NCBI GenBank assembly: GCA_902806395.1
Contig: CADCWH010000035.1
Coordinates: forward strand, 1 to 8,718
From: an uncultured Thermomicrobiales bacterium
Lineage (GTDB): Bacteria > Chloroflexota > Chloroflexia > Thermomicrobiales > UBA6265
Reading direction: 5' to 3'
Length of the DNA stretch: 8,718 nucleotides
The notes beneath the pieces were generated by a model. The model was not told the DNA's origin. It saw only the letters and a program-made list of their open reading frames with translations, and did no database searches. The position numbers and the translations under genes were made by a program. Shown here piece after piece: positions 1 through 6,861 of this stretch (its first letter is position 1; each line of letters opens with the position of its first letter).

Positions 1-45
1 CCGCACGCGATCGACGGCATGTACCTCTTCTTCGACGTCGAGTAG
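1..45 (+). CDS. C-terminal end of an unidentified upstream protein (partial)
   Basis: Reading from base 1, frame 1 encodes PHAIDGMYLFFDVE and then a TAG stop at 43-45. The tail mixes hydrophobic and acidic residues like the last strand of a globular protein, and the codons are as GC-rich as in the neighbouring genes. Only 14 codons are visible, so no family can be assigned. The reading is inferred from the open frame and the 107-base gap to the next start. Confidence 0.4.
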   Translation, partial: PHAIDGMYLFFDVE

Positions 46-100
46 GATGGGAACGGGACCACGCCCCCGTCACGATCACGGCCGTCTGGCGGCACCCGGT

Positions 101-123
101 GCGCGGTTCTCACGGAACCGTGC
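101..123. other. Strong hairpin between the partial gene and the kinase gene
   Basis: The arms at 101-109 and 115-123 pair over nine positions (eight Watson-Crick pairs and one G-T) around a five-base loop, TCACG. The core is CGGTTC/GAACCG. No T-run follows, so it is not a classical intrinsic terminator, but it could end the upstream transcript or fold in the kinase leader. It lies outside coding sequence only if the kinase starts at 153, which the ribosome-binding site there favours. Confidence 0.45.
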
Positions 124-152
124 CCGGGGCGTCGCCCGCCCAGGGCAATAGC

Positions 153-2285
153 ATGGCGATCCCAGCGACGCACCGAGCTCCCCTCCCCCGGGTCCTGGCT
201 TGGCCAGTGACGAACTGGCCAGCCGCCGTCTGGCTGCTCGCCGCCGTCGTGATCGCGATCGTCCAGGCGAAGATGGCGCCGGAGAGCTTTCGCCAGGCGC
301 GAGACCTGTCAGACATCCCGGCAAGCGACCAGGCCGAAATGCGCCGCGCCCTCGCCGGCCTGGGCCTCACGCCAGACATCCTCGCCTGGTTCAACGCCTT
401 CACGATGTTCTCAAGTGGGGTGGTCCACTTGGCGATCGGCTGGTTGCTGATCCGTCGCGCCCGGCCGACCGGGTTCACGTCCGTCCTGGCCTTCGTGTTC
501 CTGGCCCTGAGCAGCGCGTCCTATCCCCCGACGATCGATGACTTCCTGCCTGGCCAGCCGGTCGCCCAGACGATCGCTCGTCTGACGACGGTCGTCGCCA
601 TCGGTGGGTTCTTCACCCTGCCATTCGTCTTCCCGGATGGCCGCTTCGTCCCCCGCTGGACAGTCGTTTGGGGCGTCTACAACGTTGGGTCGGTGATCAT
701 CTTCGCGTTCCTGCCTGATGCGCTGCCGGATGGTGAGGGGTGGGCCGTCGCCGAAGTGATCTCGACCGTGCTGATGGTGCTGTCCCTCGTCTTTTCGGTC
801 GTCTACCGATACCGGAAGGTCTCCACCCCCGAACAGCGACGGCAGACCCGGTGGGTCGCGTTGGGATTGGTCGTCGCCCTACCGGGCTTCTTCGCCGGCG
901 ACGCGATGATGCGCAACATCGACGCGTCGCCGCTGGGGATCGCCTGCCTGTTCGGCTTTCTCATCATCATGCCGATCGCGACCACCGTGCCGACGCTCGC
1001 GATCGGTATCGCCATCCTCAACTACCGCCTCTTCGACATCGACGTGATCCTGAACCGGACCCTCGTCTGGCTCGTGCTGACGGGTGTGGTCATCGGGACA
1101 TACATCGGCGTGGTGATCGGCATCGGCGGCCTGATCGGCTCGCGGGGCAGCCTCCTCCTGTCCCTGGTGGCGACCGGCCTCGTCGCGGTCGGCTTCCAGC
1201 CGCTCCGCCTGCGGGTCCAGCGCCTGGCCGACCGGTTCCTGTTCGGGGATCGGGATGACCCCTACGCGGTCCTCGCCCGCCTCGGCCACCACATCGAGGA
1301 CTCCCTCGGCCCGGCCGACCTCCTGCCCGCCATCGTCCGCACCACGGCCGAGATGCTCCGCCTCCCCTATGCGGCGCTGTTCCTGGAACGGGGCGGAGAC
1401 CCCGAGTTGGTCGCCGCCTCGGGCATCGCTCCCACGTCCGCATCCACCGTCCGCCTGCCCCTGGTCTACCAGGGCCAGGCCGTCGGGACATTGGAGGTGG
1501 CCAATCGCGCCCCCGGCGAGGTGTTCGGGCAGGCCGACCGGCGCCTGCTGGAGGACCTGGCCCGCCAGGTCGGGGTGGCGGCCAGGACCGTCAGCCTGGC
1601 CGACGACCTGCAACGGTCCCGCGAGCGGATCGTCACCAGCCGCGAGGAGGAGCGCCGACGCCTGCGGCGGGACTTGCACGACGGTTTGGGGGCTCAACTC
1701 GCCGCCCTCGTCATGCAGGCCGGGATCGCCCAGCGCCTCGTCCGCACCGATCACGACGCGGCCGAACGGGAGATCACCGACCTTCGCGAAGAACTCCGAG
1801 CCGCGATCACCGAGGTTCGCCGCCTGGTCCTCGGCCTCCGGCCCCCGTCCCTGGACGAACTGGGGCTCGCCGGGGCCCTCGGGGCCCGCCTCGAACGGCT
1901 CGACCGTGGCGACGGCACGGATGCGGCCGCGCCCCGGGTCCACTTCGTGGCGGACGAACCGCTGACCCCCCTGAGCGCCGCCGCCGAGGTCGCCGCCTAC
2001 CGCATCGTCGAGGAGGCGGTGACCAACGCCGTCAAGCACGCCGCGGCCAGGACGATATCGGTCAGTCTCCGGTGCGGGATGGGTGCCATCATCATCGCGG
2101 TCAGCGACGACGGGATTGGCATCGCCCCGACGGCCGACGGCACTGGGATCGGCCTCCACTCCATCCGAGAGCGGGCCACCGAGCTGGGCGGGACGTGCGC
2201 CATCGGTGCCGGACCGGACGGCCGGGGGACGTTGGTCCGGGTCACGTTGCCGGCCGCACCGGCAGCGGGAGGGGGAGACCCATGA
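153..2285 (+). CDS. Multi-pass membrane sensor histidine kinase with GAF and HisKA_3 domains (NarL-partner type)
   Basis: This membrane sensor kinase should autophosphorylate on His and pass the phosphate to the regulator encoded next. Residues 1-350 (710 in total, counted from ATG 153) hold about nine or ten hydrophobic membrane segments, with a PDGRF motif between two of them. A GAF-like domain spans about 385-482. The HisKA_3 motif RRDLHDGLG carries the phospho-acceptor His509. The HATPase_c domain follows, with N-box Asn625 (EEAVTNAVKHA) and the G-box DDGIGI at 652-657, then GTGIGL. The ATG at 153 has AGGG seven bases upstream. An in-frame GTG at 99 is possible but has no clear ribosome-binding site and would put hairpin 101-123 inside the gene. 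The stop overlaps the regulator start by four bases. The ligand is unknown; the architecture resembles the LiaS/DesK/NarX kinase class. Confidence 0.95.
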   Translation: MAIPATHRAPLPRVLAWPVTNWPAAVWLLAAVVIAIVQAKMAPESFRQARDLSDIPASDQAEMRRALAGLGLTPDILAWFNAFTMFSSGVVHLAIGWLLIRRARPTGFTSVLAFVFLALSSASYPPTIDDFLPGQPVAQTIARLTTVVAIGGFFTLPFVFPDGRFVPRWTVVWGVYNVGSVIIFAFLPDALPDGEGWAVAEVISTVLMVLSLVFSVVYRYRKVSTPEQRRQTRWVALGLVVALPGFFAGDAMMRNIDASPLGIACLFGFLIIMPIATTVPTLAIGIAILNYRLFDIDVILNRTLVWLVLTGVVIGTYIGVVIGIGGLIGSRGSLLLSLVATGLVAVGFQPLRLRVQRLADRFLFGDRDDPYAVLARLGHHIEDSLGPADLLPAIVRTTAEMLRLPYAALFLERGGDPELVAASGIAPTSASTVRLPLVYQGQAVGTLEVANRAPGEVFGQADRRLLEDLARQVGVAARTVSLADDLQRSRERIVTSREEERRRLRRDLHDGLGAQLAALVMQAGIAQRLVRTDHDAAEREITDLREELRAAITEVRRLVLGLRPPSLDELGLAGALGARLERLDRGDGTDAAAPRVHFVADEPLTPLSAAAEVAAYRIVEEAVTNAVKHAAARTISVSLRCGMGAIIIAVSDDGIGIAPTADGTGIGLHSIRERATELGGTCAIGAGPDGRGTLVRVTLPAAPAAGGGDP

Positions 2286-2926
2286 CACCACTCCGCATCC
2301 TGATCGTCGAGGACCATCCCCTCTTCCGGAAGGGGCTGCGGACGCTGCTCTCGGGCGTCGATGGCTTCGAGGTCGCCGGCGAGGCGGGCGACGGCGAGGC
2401 GGGTGTCACCGCCGCCCACGATCTCCGGCCGGACATCGTCCTGATGGACCTCCAACTCCCCGGTCAGAGCGGCATCAGCGCGATCCGCGAGATCATCGCC
2501 GCCAGCCCAACGTCCCGCATCCTCGTCGTGACCCTGTTCGAGGACGACGATTCAGTCTTCGCCGCCCTGCGGGCCGGGGCGCGGGGCTACATCCTGAAAG
2601 ACACCGACGAGGCGGAGATGATCGGGGCGATCCGATCGGTCGCGGCCGGCCAGTCGCTGTTCAGCGCCGCCGTCGCCGACCGCGTGCTGGGGTTCTTCGC
2701 CGCCGTCCGGCCCGAGGCGCCGCGCGTCTTCCCGTCGCTGACCGAACGGGAGCGGGACATCCTCCGCCTGCTGGCCCGGGGTCAGACCAACGCGGCCATC
2801 GCCGCCGAACTGCGGCTGAGTCCGAAGACGATCGCGAACAACGTCAGCACCGTCTTCGCCAAACTCCAGGTCGCCGACCGGGCCGGGGCGATCGTCCGCG
2901 CCCACGAGGCGGGGTTCTCGGCGTGA
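2282..2926 (+). CDS. NarL/FixJ-family response regulator with LuxR-type DNA-binding domain
   Basis: This 214-residue cytoplasmic transcription factor is the expected partner of the kinase just upstream. Residues 1-120 form the receiver domain, with acidic pair Glu10/Asp11, phospho-acceptor Asp56 (IVLMDLQLPG), switch residue Thr84 and Lys106 (YILKD). Residues about 148-205 form the LuxR-type helix-turn-helix, starting LTERERDILRLLARGQTN and continuing through SPKTIANNVSTVFAKL. The ATG overlaps the kinase stop as ATGA (2282-2285), and a purine-rich GGGAGGGGGAGA lies just upstream inside the kinase gene, so the two are probably translationally coupled. An in-frame upstream extension to about 2072 only reads the kinase gene in another frame and was discarded. 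Target genes are not visible. The family is clear; the specific name is not. Confidence 0.96.
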   Translation: MTPLRILIVEDHPLFRKGLRTLLSGVDGFEVAGEAGDGEAGVTAAHDLRPDIVLMDLQLPGQSGISAIREIIAASPTSRILVVTLFEDDDSVFAALRAGARGYILKDTDEAEMIGAIRSVAAGQSLFSAAVADRVLGFFAAVRPEAPRVFPSLTERERDILRLLARGQTNAAIAAELRLSPKTIANNVSTVFAKLQVADRAGAIVRAHEAGFSA

Positions 2927-2940
2927 GGAGGCAGGCGAGG

Positions 2941-4539
2941 CTAGGTTCCCGTGGCCGGGACGCGTTCCCCACCGGACAGTGAGTCACGGGGGGCGGTAGC
3001 GGGGAGAGGGCGGCTCGGGTTTGGGGCGGCGGCGATCGGTAGGCGGAGGATAAAGGTCGTGCCCTGGCCGGGCTCGCTCTCGACCTCGACCCGACCGCCG
3101 TGGGCCTCGACGAGGGACGAGACGATCGCCAAGCCCAGGCCCGTACCTCCCCGGCTCCGCGTCCGGGCCGGGTCCGCCCGCCAGAATCGCTCGAAGACCC
3201 GGGATCGGACGTCGGCCGGCATGCCCTCTCCCTCATCCCGGACCCGAACCGTCGCCCCCGACCCCTCCCGGGTGACCGAGACGTGGACCCGGGTCCCGGG
3301 CGGGGTGTGGACGCGGGCGTTGGTCAGCAGGTTGTCGATCACCTGCCGTAGGCGGGGCCGATCCCCCAGGAGCGTGACGCCGGGCATCACCCTGACGTCG
3401 ACCGGCCGGTCCGGGGACACGACGCGGAAGGCGTCGACCGCTTCCTCCACCAACTGGCCGAGGTCGACCGGCGTCCGCTCCAGGGCTCGCTGCTCGTCTA
3501 GGCGGGCCAGGAGGAGGAGGTCATCGACCAGGCGAGCCATCCGCGCACCCTCCCCCTCGATCCGTCCCATCGCGTTGCCGATGGCCACCTCGTCCGGCAG
3601 GGCCCCCTGCCGGTACAGCTCGGCGTATCCGCGCAGTGAGGTCAGGGGAGTCCGCAACTCATGCGCGGCATCCGAGACGAAGCGGCGCAAGCGGTCCTCG
3701 CTGGCGGCCCGGGCCCGGACCGCCCGCTCGATCTGGTTCAGCATGTCGTTGAGGGCTTGGCCGAGGCGACCCAGCTCGGTGTGGGCATTGGCGTGCGGTA
3801 CCCTCCGCCCCATGTCACCCGCGGCGATCCTGGCCGCCGTGTCCACCATCTGGTCTACCGGCCGCAGCCCGGCCCGGATCAGCCAGGCGCTGGCCAGCGT
3901 CGCCACCGCCAGGCCGATCATCCCGACCAGGAGCAACGTCTTCACCAGGCGCTCGATCGTCGCCTCGACCTGGGTCAGGGGGGCGGCGGTCACGTAGACG
4001 ACGCCGTTCTGACCTCGCTCGACCAACGTCCTGTAGGCGGTCGTGCCGTCGGCCGAGCGGACCGTGACGATCCGGCCAACGATCTGGGCCAGCCGATCAC
4101 CGGTGATGGCCGGGATCTCGGGCGCGGGGTCCGGGTCATCGAGGTACCCACTGGGCTGCGCCGCGACTTGGACCCCGAGGGCCGTGTAGATGAACCGAGC
4201 CACCGGTTGCTTCACGTAGCCGACGGATGGGTCGGCCCGGTCGCCGGTGTCGTCGGCCACGACCGTCCCGGCCCTGTCCAGCGACGGCCGCCAATCCACG
4301 CCGTCCGATCCCCGAGGGCCGCCCTGACCCGTTCCCAGCCCACCTCTACCGCCCGCTGACGACTCTCCCTTGTCACTCTCCGACATGGCCCAGGCCCGGC
4401 TCGCGGCCGAGCGGACCTCCTGATCGATGTCATCGACCATGGTGGCTCGGGTGCTGCGGATCAGGACGGTCCCGAGCACGGCGAGGCAGAGCGTCAGCAC
4501 CAACGCCATCGCCAGCGTCAACCGTGCCTGGATACTCAC
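2941..4539 (-). CDS. HAMP-containing sensor histidine kinase, partner of the OmpR-type regulator
   Basis: This 532-residue inner-membrane kinase probably phosphorylates the OmpR-type regulator encoded just upstream. Membrane helix 1 is at about 7-28 and helix 2 at about 200-222. They enclose an extracytoplasmic sensor region of about 170 residues. A HAMP linker follows (about 222-275), then HisKA with phospho-acceptor His293 (SDAAHELRTPLTSLRGY). HATPase_c has N-box Asn407 (IDNLLTNARVHTPPG), DEGEG at 435-439 and GGTGLGL at 464-470. The start is GTG, with GGAG eight bases upstream. A Gly/Ser-rich stretch (about 58-80) interrupts the sensor region, and I do not recognise its fold. The regulator stops 171 bases upstream, and 14 bases separate this gene's end from the opposing NarL-type regulator. 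The layout matches MprB/TcrY-like kinases, but the stimulus is unknown. Confidence 0.95.
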   Translation of the reverse strand: MSIQARLTLAMALVLTLCLAVLGTVLIRSTRATMVDDIDQEVRSAASRAWAMSESDKGESSAGGRGGLGTGQGGPRGSDGVDWRPSLDRAGTVVADDTGDRADPSVGYVKQPVARFIYTALGVQVAAQPSGYLDDPDPAPEIPAITGDRLAQIVGRIVTVRSADGTTAYRTLVERGQNGVVYVTAAPLTQVEATIERLVKTLLLVGMIGLAVATLASAWLIRAGLRPVDQMVDTAARIAAGDMGRRVPHANAHTELGRLGQALNDMLNQIERAVRARAASEDRLRRFVSDAAHELRTPLTSLRGYAELYRQGALPDEVAIGNAMGRIEGEGARMARLVDDLLLLARLDEQRALERTPVDLGQLVEEAVDAFRVVSPDRPVDVRVMPGVTLLGDRPRLRQVIDNLLTNARVHTPPGTRVHVSVTREGSGATVRVRDEGEGMPADVRSRVFERFWRADPARTRSRGGTGLGLAIVSSLVEAHGGRVEVESEPGQGTTFILRLPIAAAPNPSRPLPATAPRDSLSGGERVPATGT

Positions 4540-4649
4540 CGCGCCCGCTCCGTCCGCCTAGTCGTGTCGTGCCTCTGGTCGATCGTCCGGCGCCTCCCGC
4601 GGGCCGGGCGGCGCCCCACCCGACCGCGTCATGTCCCCCTTCCGGTCCA

Positions 4650-4685
4650 GTGACGGGAGGTCGGCCGCAGTGGTCCGGCCGTCAC
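4650..4685. repeat. Inverted repeats in the gap between regulator and kinase genes
   Basis: Inside the 171-base gap between the OmpR-type regulator and its kinase, GTGACGG (4650-4656) is matched by CCGTCAC (4679-4685). A second pair nests within it: CGGCCG at 4662-4667 and at 4676-4681. These could form a hairpin that adjusts kinase expression relative to the regulator, or a protein-binding dyad. There is no T-run. A further GGCGCC pair sits at 4589-4594 and 4610-4615. Function is inferred from symmetry only. Confidence 0.35.
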
Positions 4686-4710
4686 CGCCGGTCCCGACCA
4701 ACCTTCGCCG

Positions 4711-5442
4711 TCATGGGGTCGGCGACGTCCCCGGGTCGGCGGTCCGCAGGGCATACCCAAACCCGCGCACCGTGCGGATCAGGTTCCCGTCCCGGTCCGC
4801 CAGCTTCCGCCGCAGGTAGCTGACGTAGGTCTCGACGGCGGCCGGGTCACCCACGAACTCGTAGTCCCAGACATGGTCGAGGATCTGGGCCTTGGAGAGG
4901 ACCCGGTCGTGGTTCATCATGAAGTATCGCAGCAGCCGGTACTCGGTCGGCGAAAGGGAGACCTCGTCGCTGCCCCGCCAGACCCGGTGGGCGTCCTCGT
5001 CGAGGACCAGGTCGCCGTGGGTCAGGCGGTTGTTTGCCGCCTCGGGCGTCCGCGTCCGACGCAGCACCGCCTCGATCCGCAACAGTAATTCCTCCAGGCT
5101 GAACGGCTTGGTGACGTAATCGTCACCCCCACCGGAGAACCCGGCCCGCAGGTCGGCCGGGTCGTCCCGCGCGGTGAGGAAGATCACCGGGACCTGACTG
5201 CCGTCCACCCGCAGTTTGCGGCAGATCGCGAACCCGTCTAGGTCGGGCAGGTTCACGTCCAGCACGATCAGGTCGTAGGCGCCCCGCCTCGCCTCGGCCA
5301 AGGCCTTGAGGCCGGTCCCGACGGCCTCGACGGTGAAGCCCGCGAACCGCAGGGCGGTGGTCACCAGTTCGCGGATGGGGTCCTCGTCCTCGACCACCAG
5401 GATGGTCTGGTCCCGGGGAGCGTGGCCGGCGAAGGCGTTCAC
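4711..5442 (-). CDS. OmpR/PhoB-family response regulator (winged-helix)
   Basis: This is a 243-residue cytoplasmic transcription factor. The receiver domain (about 12-125) has acidic residues Glu18/Asp19, phospho-acceptor Asp62 (DLIVLDVNLPD), Thr90 (FLTARDD) and Lys112 (DDYVTKPFS). The C-terminal winged helix (about 145-236) shows LSPTEYRLLRYFMMN, then a recognition-helix region with AVETYVSYLRRKL and a closing RTVRGFGYAL. I chose GTG 5442 because GAGGAGG lies eleven bases upstream, the receiver then starts after a normal short lead, and the length fits the family. The only earlier in-frame start after the preceding gene's stop, ATG 5568, lacks a ribosome-binding site and adds 42 low-complexity residues. 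The gene sits between the small membrane protein and the kinase that is its likely partner. It may control its own cluster, though that is inference. Confidence 0.95.
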   Translation of the reverse strand: MNAFAGHAPRDQTILVVEDEDPIRELVTTALRFAGFTVEAVGTGLKALAEARRGAYDLIVLDVNLPDLDGFAICRKLRVDGSQVPVIFLTARDDPADLRAGFSGGGDDYVTKPFSLEELLLRIEAVLRRTRTPEAANNRLTHGDLVLDEDAHRVWRGSDEVSLSPTEYRLLRYFMMNHDRVLSKAQILDHVWDYEFVGDPAAVETYVSYLRRKLADRDGNLIRTVRGFGYALRTADPGTSPTP

Positions 5443-5495
5443 GGCGGGGTCGTCCTCCTCGCTGGATCTCGTCTGGATCTCGACATCGGGTTCAT
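5439..5495 (-). promoter_or_regulatory. Candidate 18-codon leader ORF coupled to the regulator start
   Basis: An ATG at 5495 lies six bases after a GGAG and opens a frame encoding MNPMSRSRRDPARRTTPP. Its TGA overlaps the chosen GTG start of the OmpR-type regulator as GTGA (5442-5439). Such an overlap would allow translational coupling, and the peptide is strongly basic. The same bases would be coding in another frame if the regulator began at 5568. A start this short can occur by chance. Confidence 0.22.
5454..5460 (-). promoter_or_regulatory. Ribosome-binding site deciding the OmpR-type regulator start
   Basis: The minus strand reads GAGGAGG here, eleven bases before GTG 5442. The spacing is slightly long, but it is the strongest Shine-Dalgarno match in front of any in-frame start of the regulator and supports the short N-terminus. 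Confidence 0.5.
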
Positions 5496-5593
5496 GCTCC
5501 TCTCCGCGGACACGGACCCGGCCGGTGGTGGGGCCAGCCCCTGTCCCACCTTGCCCAACATTGCCCATCGGGCCGGTCCCGGGCGCAGGCAGT

Positions 5594-5866
5594 TCACGGC
5601 GTCGCCGTCGGGCTTGGTGGGGTCGTGCCGGCGGTGACGGCGGGCGGCTCGGTCGGGGCGTCACCGAAGCCGGGGATCCCGGCGAACGGCGTGATCTGGT
5701 CGACCACCCGGGTCGGGTCGGTCTGCCAGGGCAGGTCTCCCGCGACACCGGCCAGGTAGACCCCGAACCCGCCGATCGCCAGCACCAGGACCAGGCCGAT
5801 CGCGACCAGTCCCCGGAGCCACGGCCGCGACCGGCGGGGTGATGACGACGGCGTCCTCGTCTGCAT
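5594..5866 (-). CDS. Small single-pass membrane protein with Thr/Pro-rich tail
   Basis: This 90-residue protein matches no family I know. A basic N-terminus (residues 1-18, with RRSRPWLR) is followed by one hydrophobic helix (about 19-43) and then DLPWQTDPTRVVDQITPF and AGIPGFGDAP. It ends in a Thr/Pro/Ser-rich tail. By the positive-inside rule the tail should face outward. ATG 5866 follows AGGAGG with six-base spacing, a near-ideal start. An in-frame GTG fifteen bases earlier would be swallowed by that site. The gene lies between the YceI-like gene (79-base gap) and the regulator (151-base gap), all on one strand. It might be a membrane accessory of YceI or of the kinase. Codon use matches the neighbours, the ribosome-binding site is strong and the hydropathy is clear, so I think it is real although its role is unknown. 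Confidence 0.8.
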   Translation of the reverse strand: MQTRTPSSSPRRSRPWLRGLVAIGLVLVLAIGGFGVYLAGVAGDLPWQTDPTRVVDQITPFAGIPGFGDAPTEPPAVTAGTTPPSPTATP

Positions 5867-5872
5867 CGGGAG

Positions 5873-5878
5873 CCTCCT
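5873..5878 (-). promoter_or_regulatory. Consensus ribosome-binding site for the small membrane protein
   Basis: The minus strand reads AGGAGG exactly six bases before ATG 5866. It fixes the start at 5866 rather than at the in-frame GTG at 5881 and is the best single argument that this unfamiliar short gene is translated. Confidence 0.75.
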
Positions 5879-5903
5879 CACGACTGATGGCCGGCGGAGG
5901 GGC

Positions 5904-5923
5904 GGGGTCGCTGTCCCGACCCC
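5904..5923. other. Hairpin between the YceI-like gene and the small membrane protein gene
   Basis: GGGGTCG (5904-5910) and CGACCCC (5917-5923) form a perfect seven-pair stem with a six-base loop, 22 bases after the YceI stop on the minus strand. There is no T-run. It could stabilise the 3' end of the YceI message or reduce read-through into the small membrane protein gene. In such GC-rich DNA some stems of this size are expected by chance. Confidence 0.35.
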
Positions 5924-5945
5924 ACCCGTCTCGCGGCGATTCGGA

Positions 5946-6743
5946 CTAGGACCCGGCGATTCGGGCCACGAGGTCCACTTCCAACCGGACCGTCTCGTCG
6001 AGTGAGACGACCGGGCCGACCGTCGGCGGCACGATGGCGAAGTCTGGCATCTCGAAGGTCGTGTAGGCCGACCCCCGGATGTCGTCGCCGTCCCGGGTCA
6101 CCGTCGCCTCCCAGGCCACCCGATTGGTGACGCCGTGGAGGGTGAGGTTGCCGATCAGGAGGAAGGTCGTCTCGGCCTCGGCATCATCCGGCAACTCCCC
6201 TTCCAACCCCTCGACCCCGGTGAGGATGAACGTTGCCAGCGGGAACTGCTCGGTCTGCAGGGTGTTGCCATAGAGATAGTTGTCACGCCGGGCGCTGTCG
6301 CTGGTCAGGGTCCGCATGTCCACGTCGAATCGGGAGCAGGCCATCGGCTGGCCGCCCTCGTCGAACAGGATCTGGCCGATGAAGGCCGAGGTGGTTCCGA
6401 CCGCTTCGGTCGCCCCGACCGAGGCCAATTCTTCTTGGACCCGATAGCGGACGGCCGACTCCTCGCTGACGATCTCGAACCTCTGGGCAGCCTCGGGTGC
6501 CGGGGTAGGAGTCGGTTCGTCGCCCTCGGCCGGCAGGCACGGCGTCTCGGTGGCGGGGGCTTCGATCACCCCGGGTGTCACCTTCGCCGTCACATCCTGC
6601 GCCCCGGTCCCCGCCGCCGGGACCAGTGCCGTCGCGGCGATCACGAGGGAGAGCAACGACAAACGGAGGTTCCGCCCGGCGCGGGCGACCGTCGAGGTCG
6701 GGCTAGTCGTCGAGCGATAGGTCGGCGAGCACTCGGTCGTCAT
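5946..6743 (-). CDS. Exported YceI-family (lipocalin-like, polyisoprenoid-binding) protein
   Basis: This 265-residue protein is predicted to be secreted. YceI-family proteins form a lipocalin-like barrel that binds isoprenoid lipids or amphiphiles; several act in the periplasm. The N-terminus has a basic region and hydrophobic stretch (about 24-43), with likely cleavage near AGTGAQ (44-49). A low-complexity linker with PTPTPAPEA covers about 50-87, and the YceI domain fills 88-265. Diagnostic segments are VGTTSAFIGQILFD (115-128), the RTLTSDSARRDNYL block (144-157), FPLATF (167-172) and LTLHGVTNRVAWEA (200-213). Cys69 in the linker and Cys137 could form a disulfide. ATG 6743 has GGAG nine bases upstream; an in-frame extension to 6899 would overlap the dioxygenase gene and was rejected. 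It lies 118 bases after the dioxygenase stop. The ligand here is unknown. Confidence 0.92.
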   Translation of the reverse strand: MTTECSPTYRSTTSPTSTVARAGRNLRLSLLSLVIAATALVPAAGTGAQDVTAKVTPGVIEAPATETPCLPAEGDEPTPTPAPEAAQRFEIVSEESAVRYRVQEELASVGATEAVGTTSAFIGQILFDEGGQPMACSRFDVDMRTLTSDSARRDNYLYGNTLQTEQFPLATFILTGVEGLEGELPDDAEAETTFLLIGNLTLHGVTNRVAWEATVTRDGDDIRGSAYTTFEMPDFAIVPPTVGPVVSLDETVRLEVDLVARIAGS

Positions 6744-6861
6744 GGCGTGGGTCTCCTTCTCGGTGCTGGCGGCATGGGTGGGGGGCGGTCGGCCTCCGCC
6801 CTCGTGACGTACCGGGTCATGGCGGGCCAAGGGATCGGACGGTCCGGCGCCCGGTGGGGCG

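Noticed and set aside
879..2291. Long minus-strand open frame of about 470 codons opposite the first kinase
   Set aside because: It mirrors the kinase gene, its translation is Gly/Asp/Arg-rich with no domain, and the plus-strand frame has full kinase motifs. Long antisense frames are expected in GC-rich DNA.
2951..3997. Plus-strand open frame of about 348 codons opposite the second kinase
   Set aside because: The translation is Arg/Ser-rich without any recognisable fold and lies entirely over a kinase with all catalytic boxes on the minus strand.
5101..5128. GGTGACG-TAAT-CGTCACC palindrome inside the OmpR-type regulator
   Set aside because: It resembles the GTCACCC dyad at 7671-7703, but it encodes the conserved DDYVT of the receiver domain, so protein constraint explains it. 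It remains a weak autoregulation candidate only.
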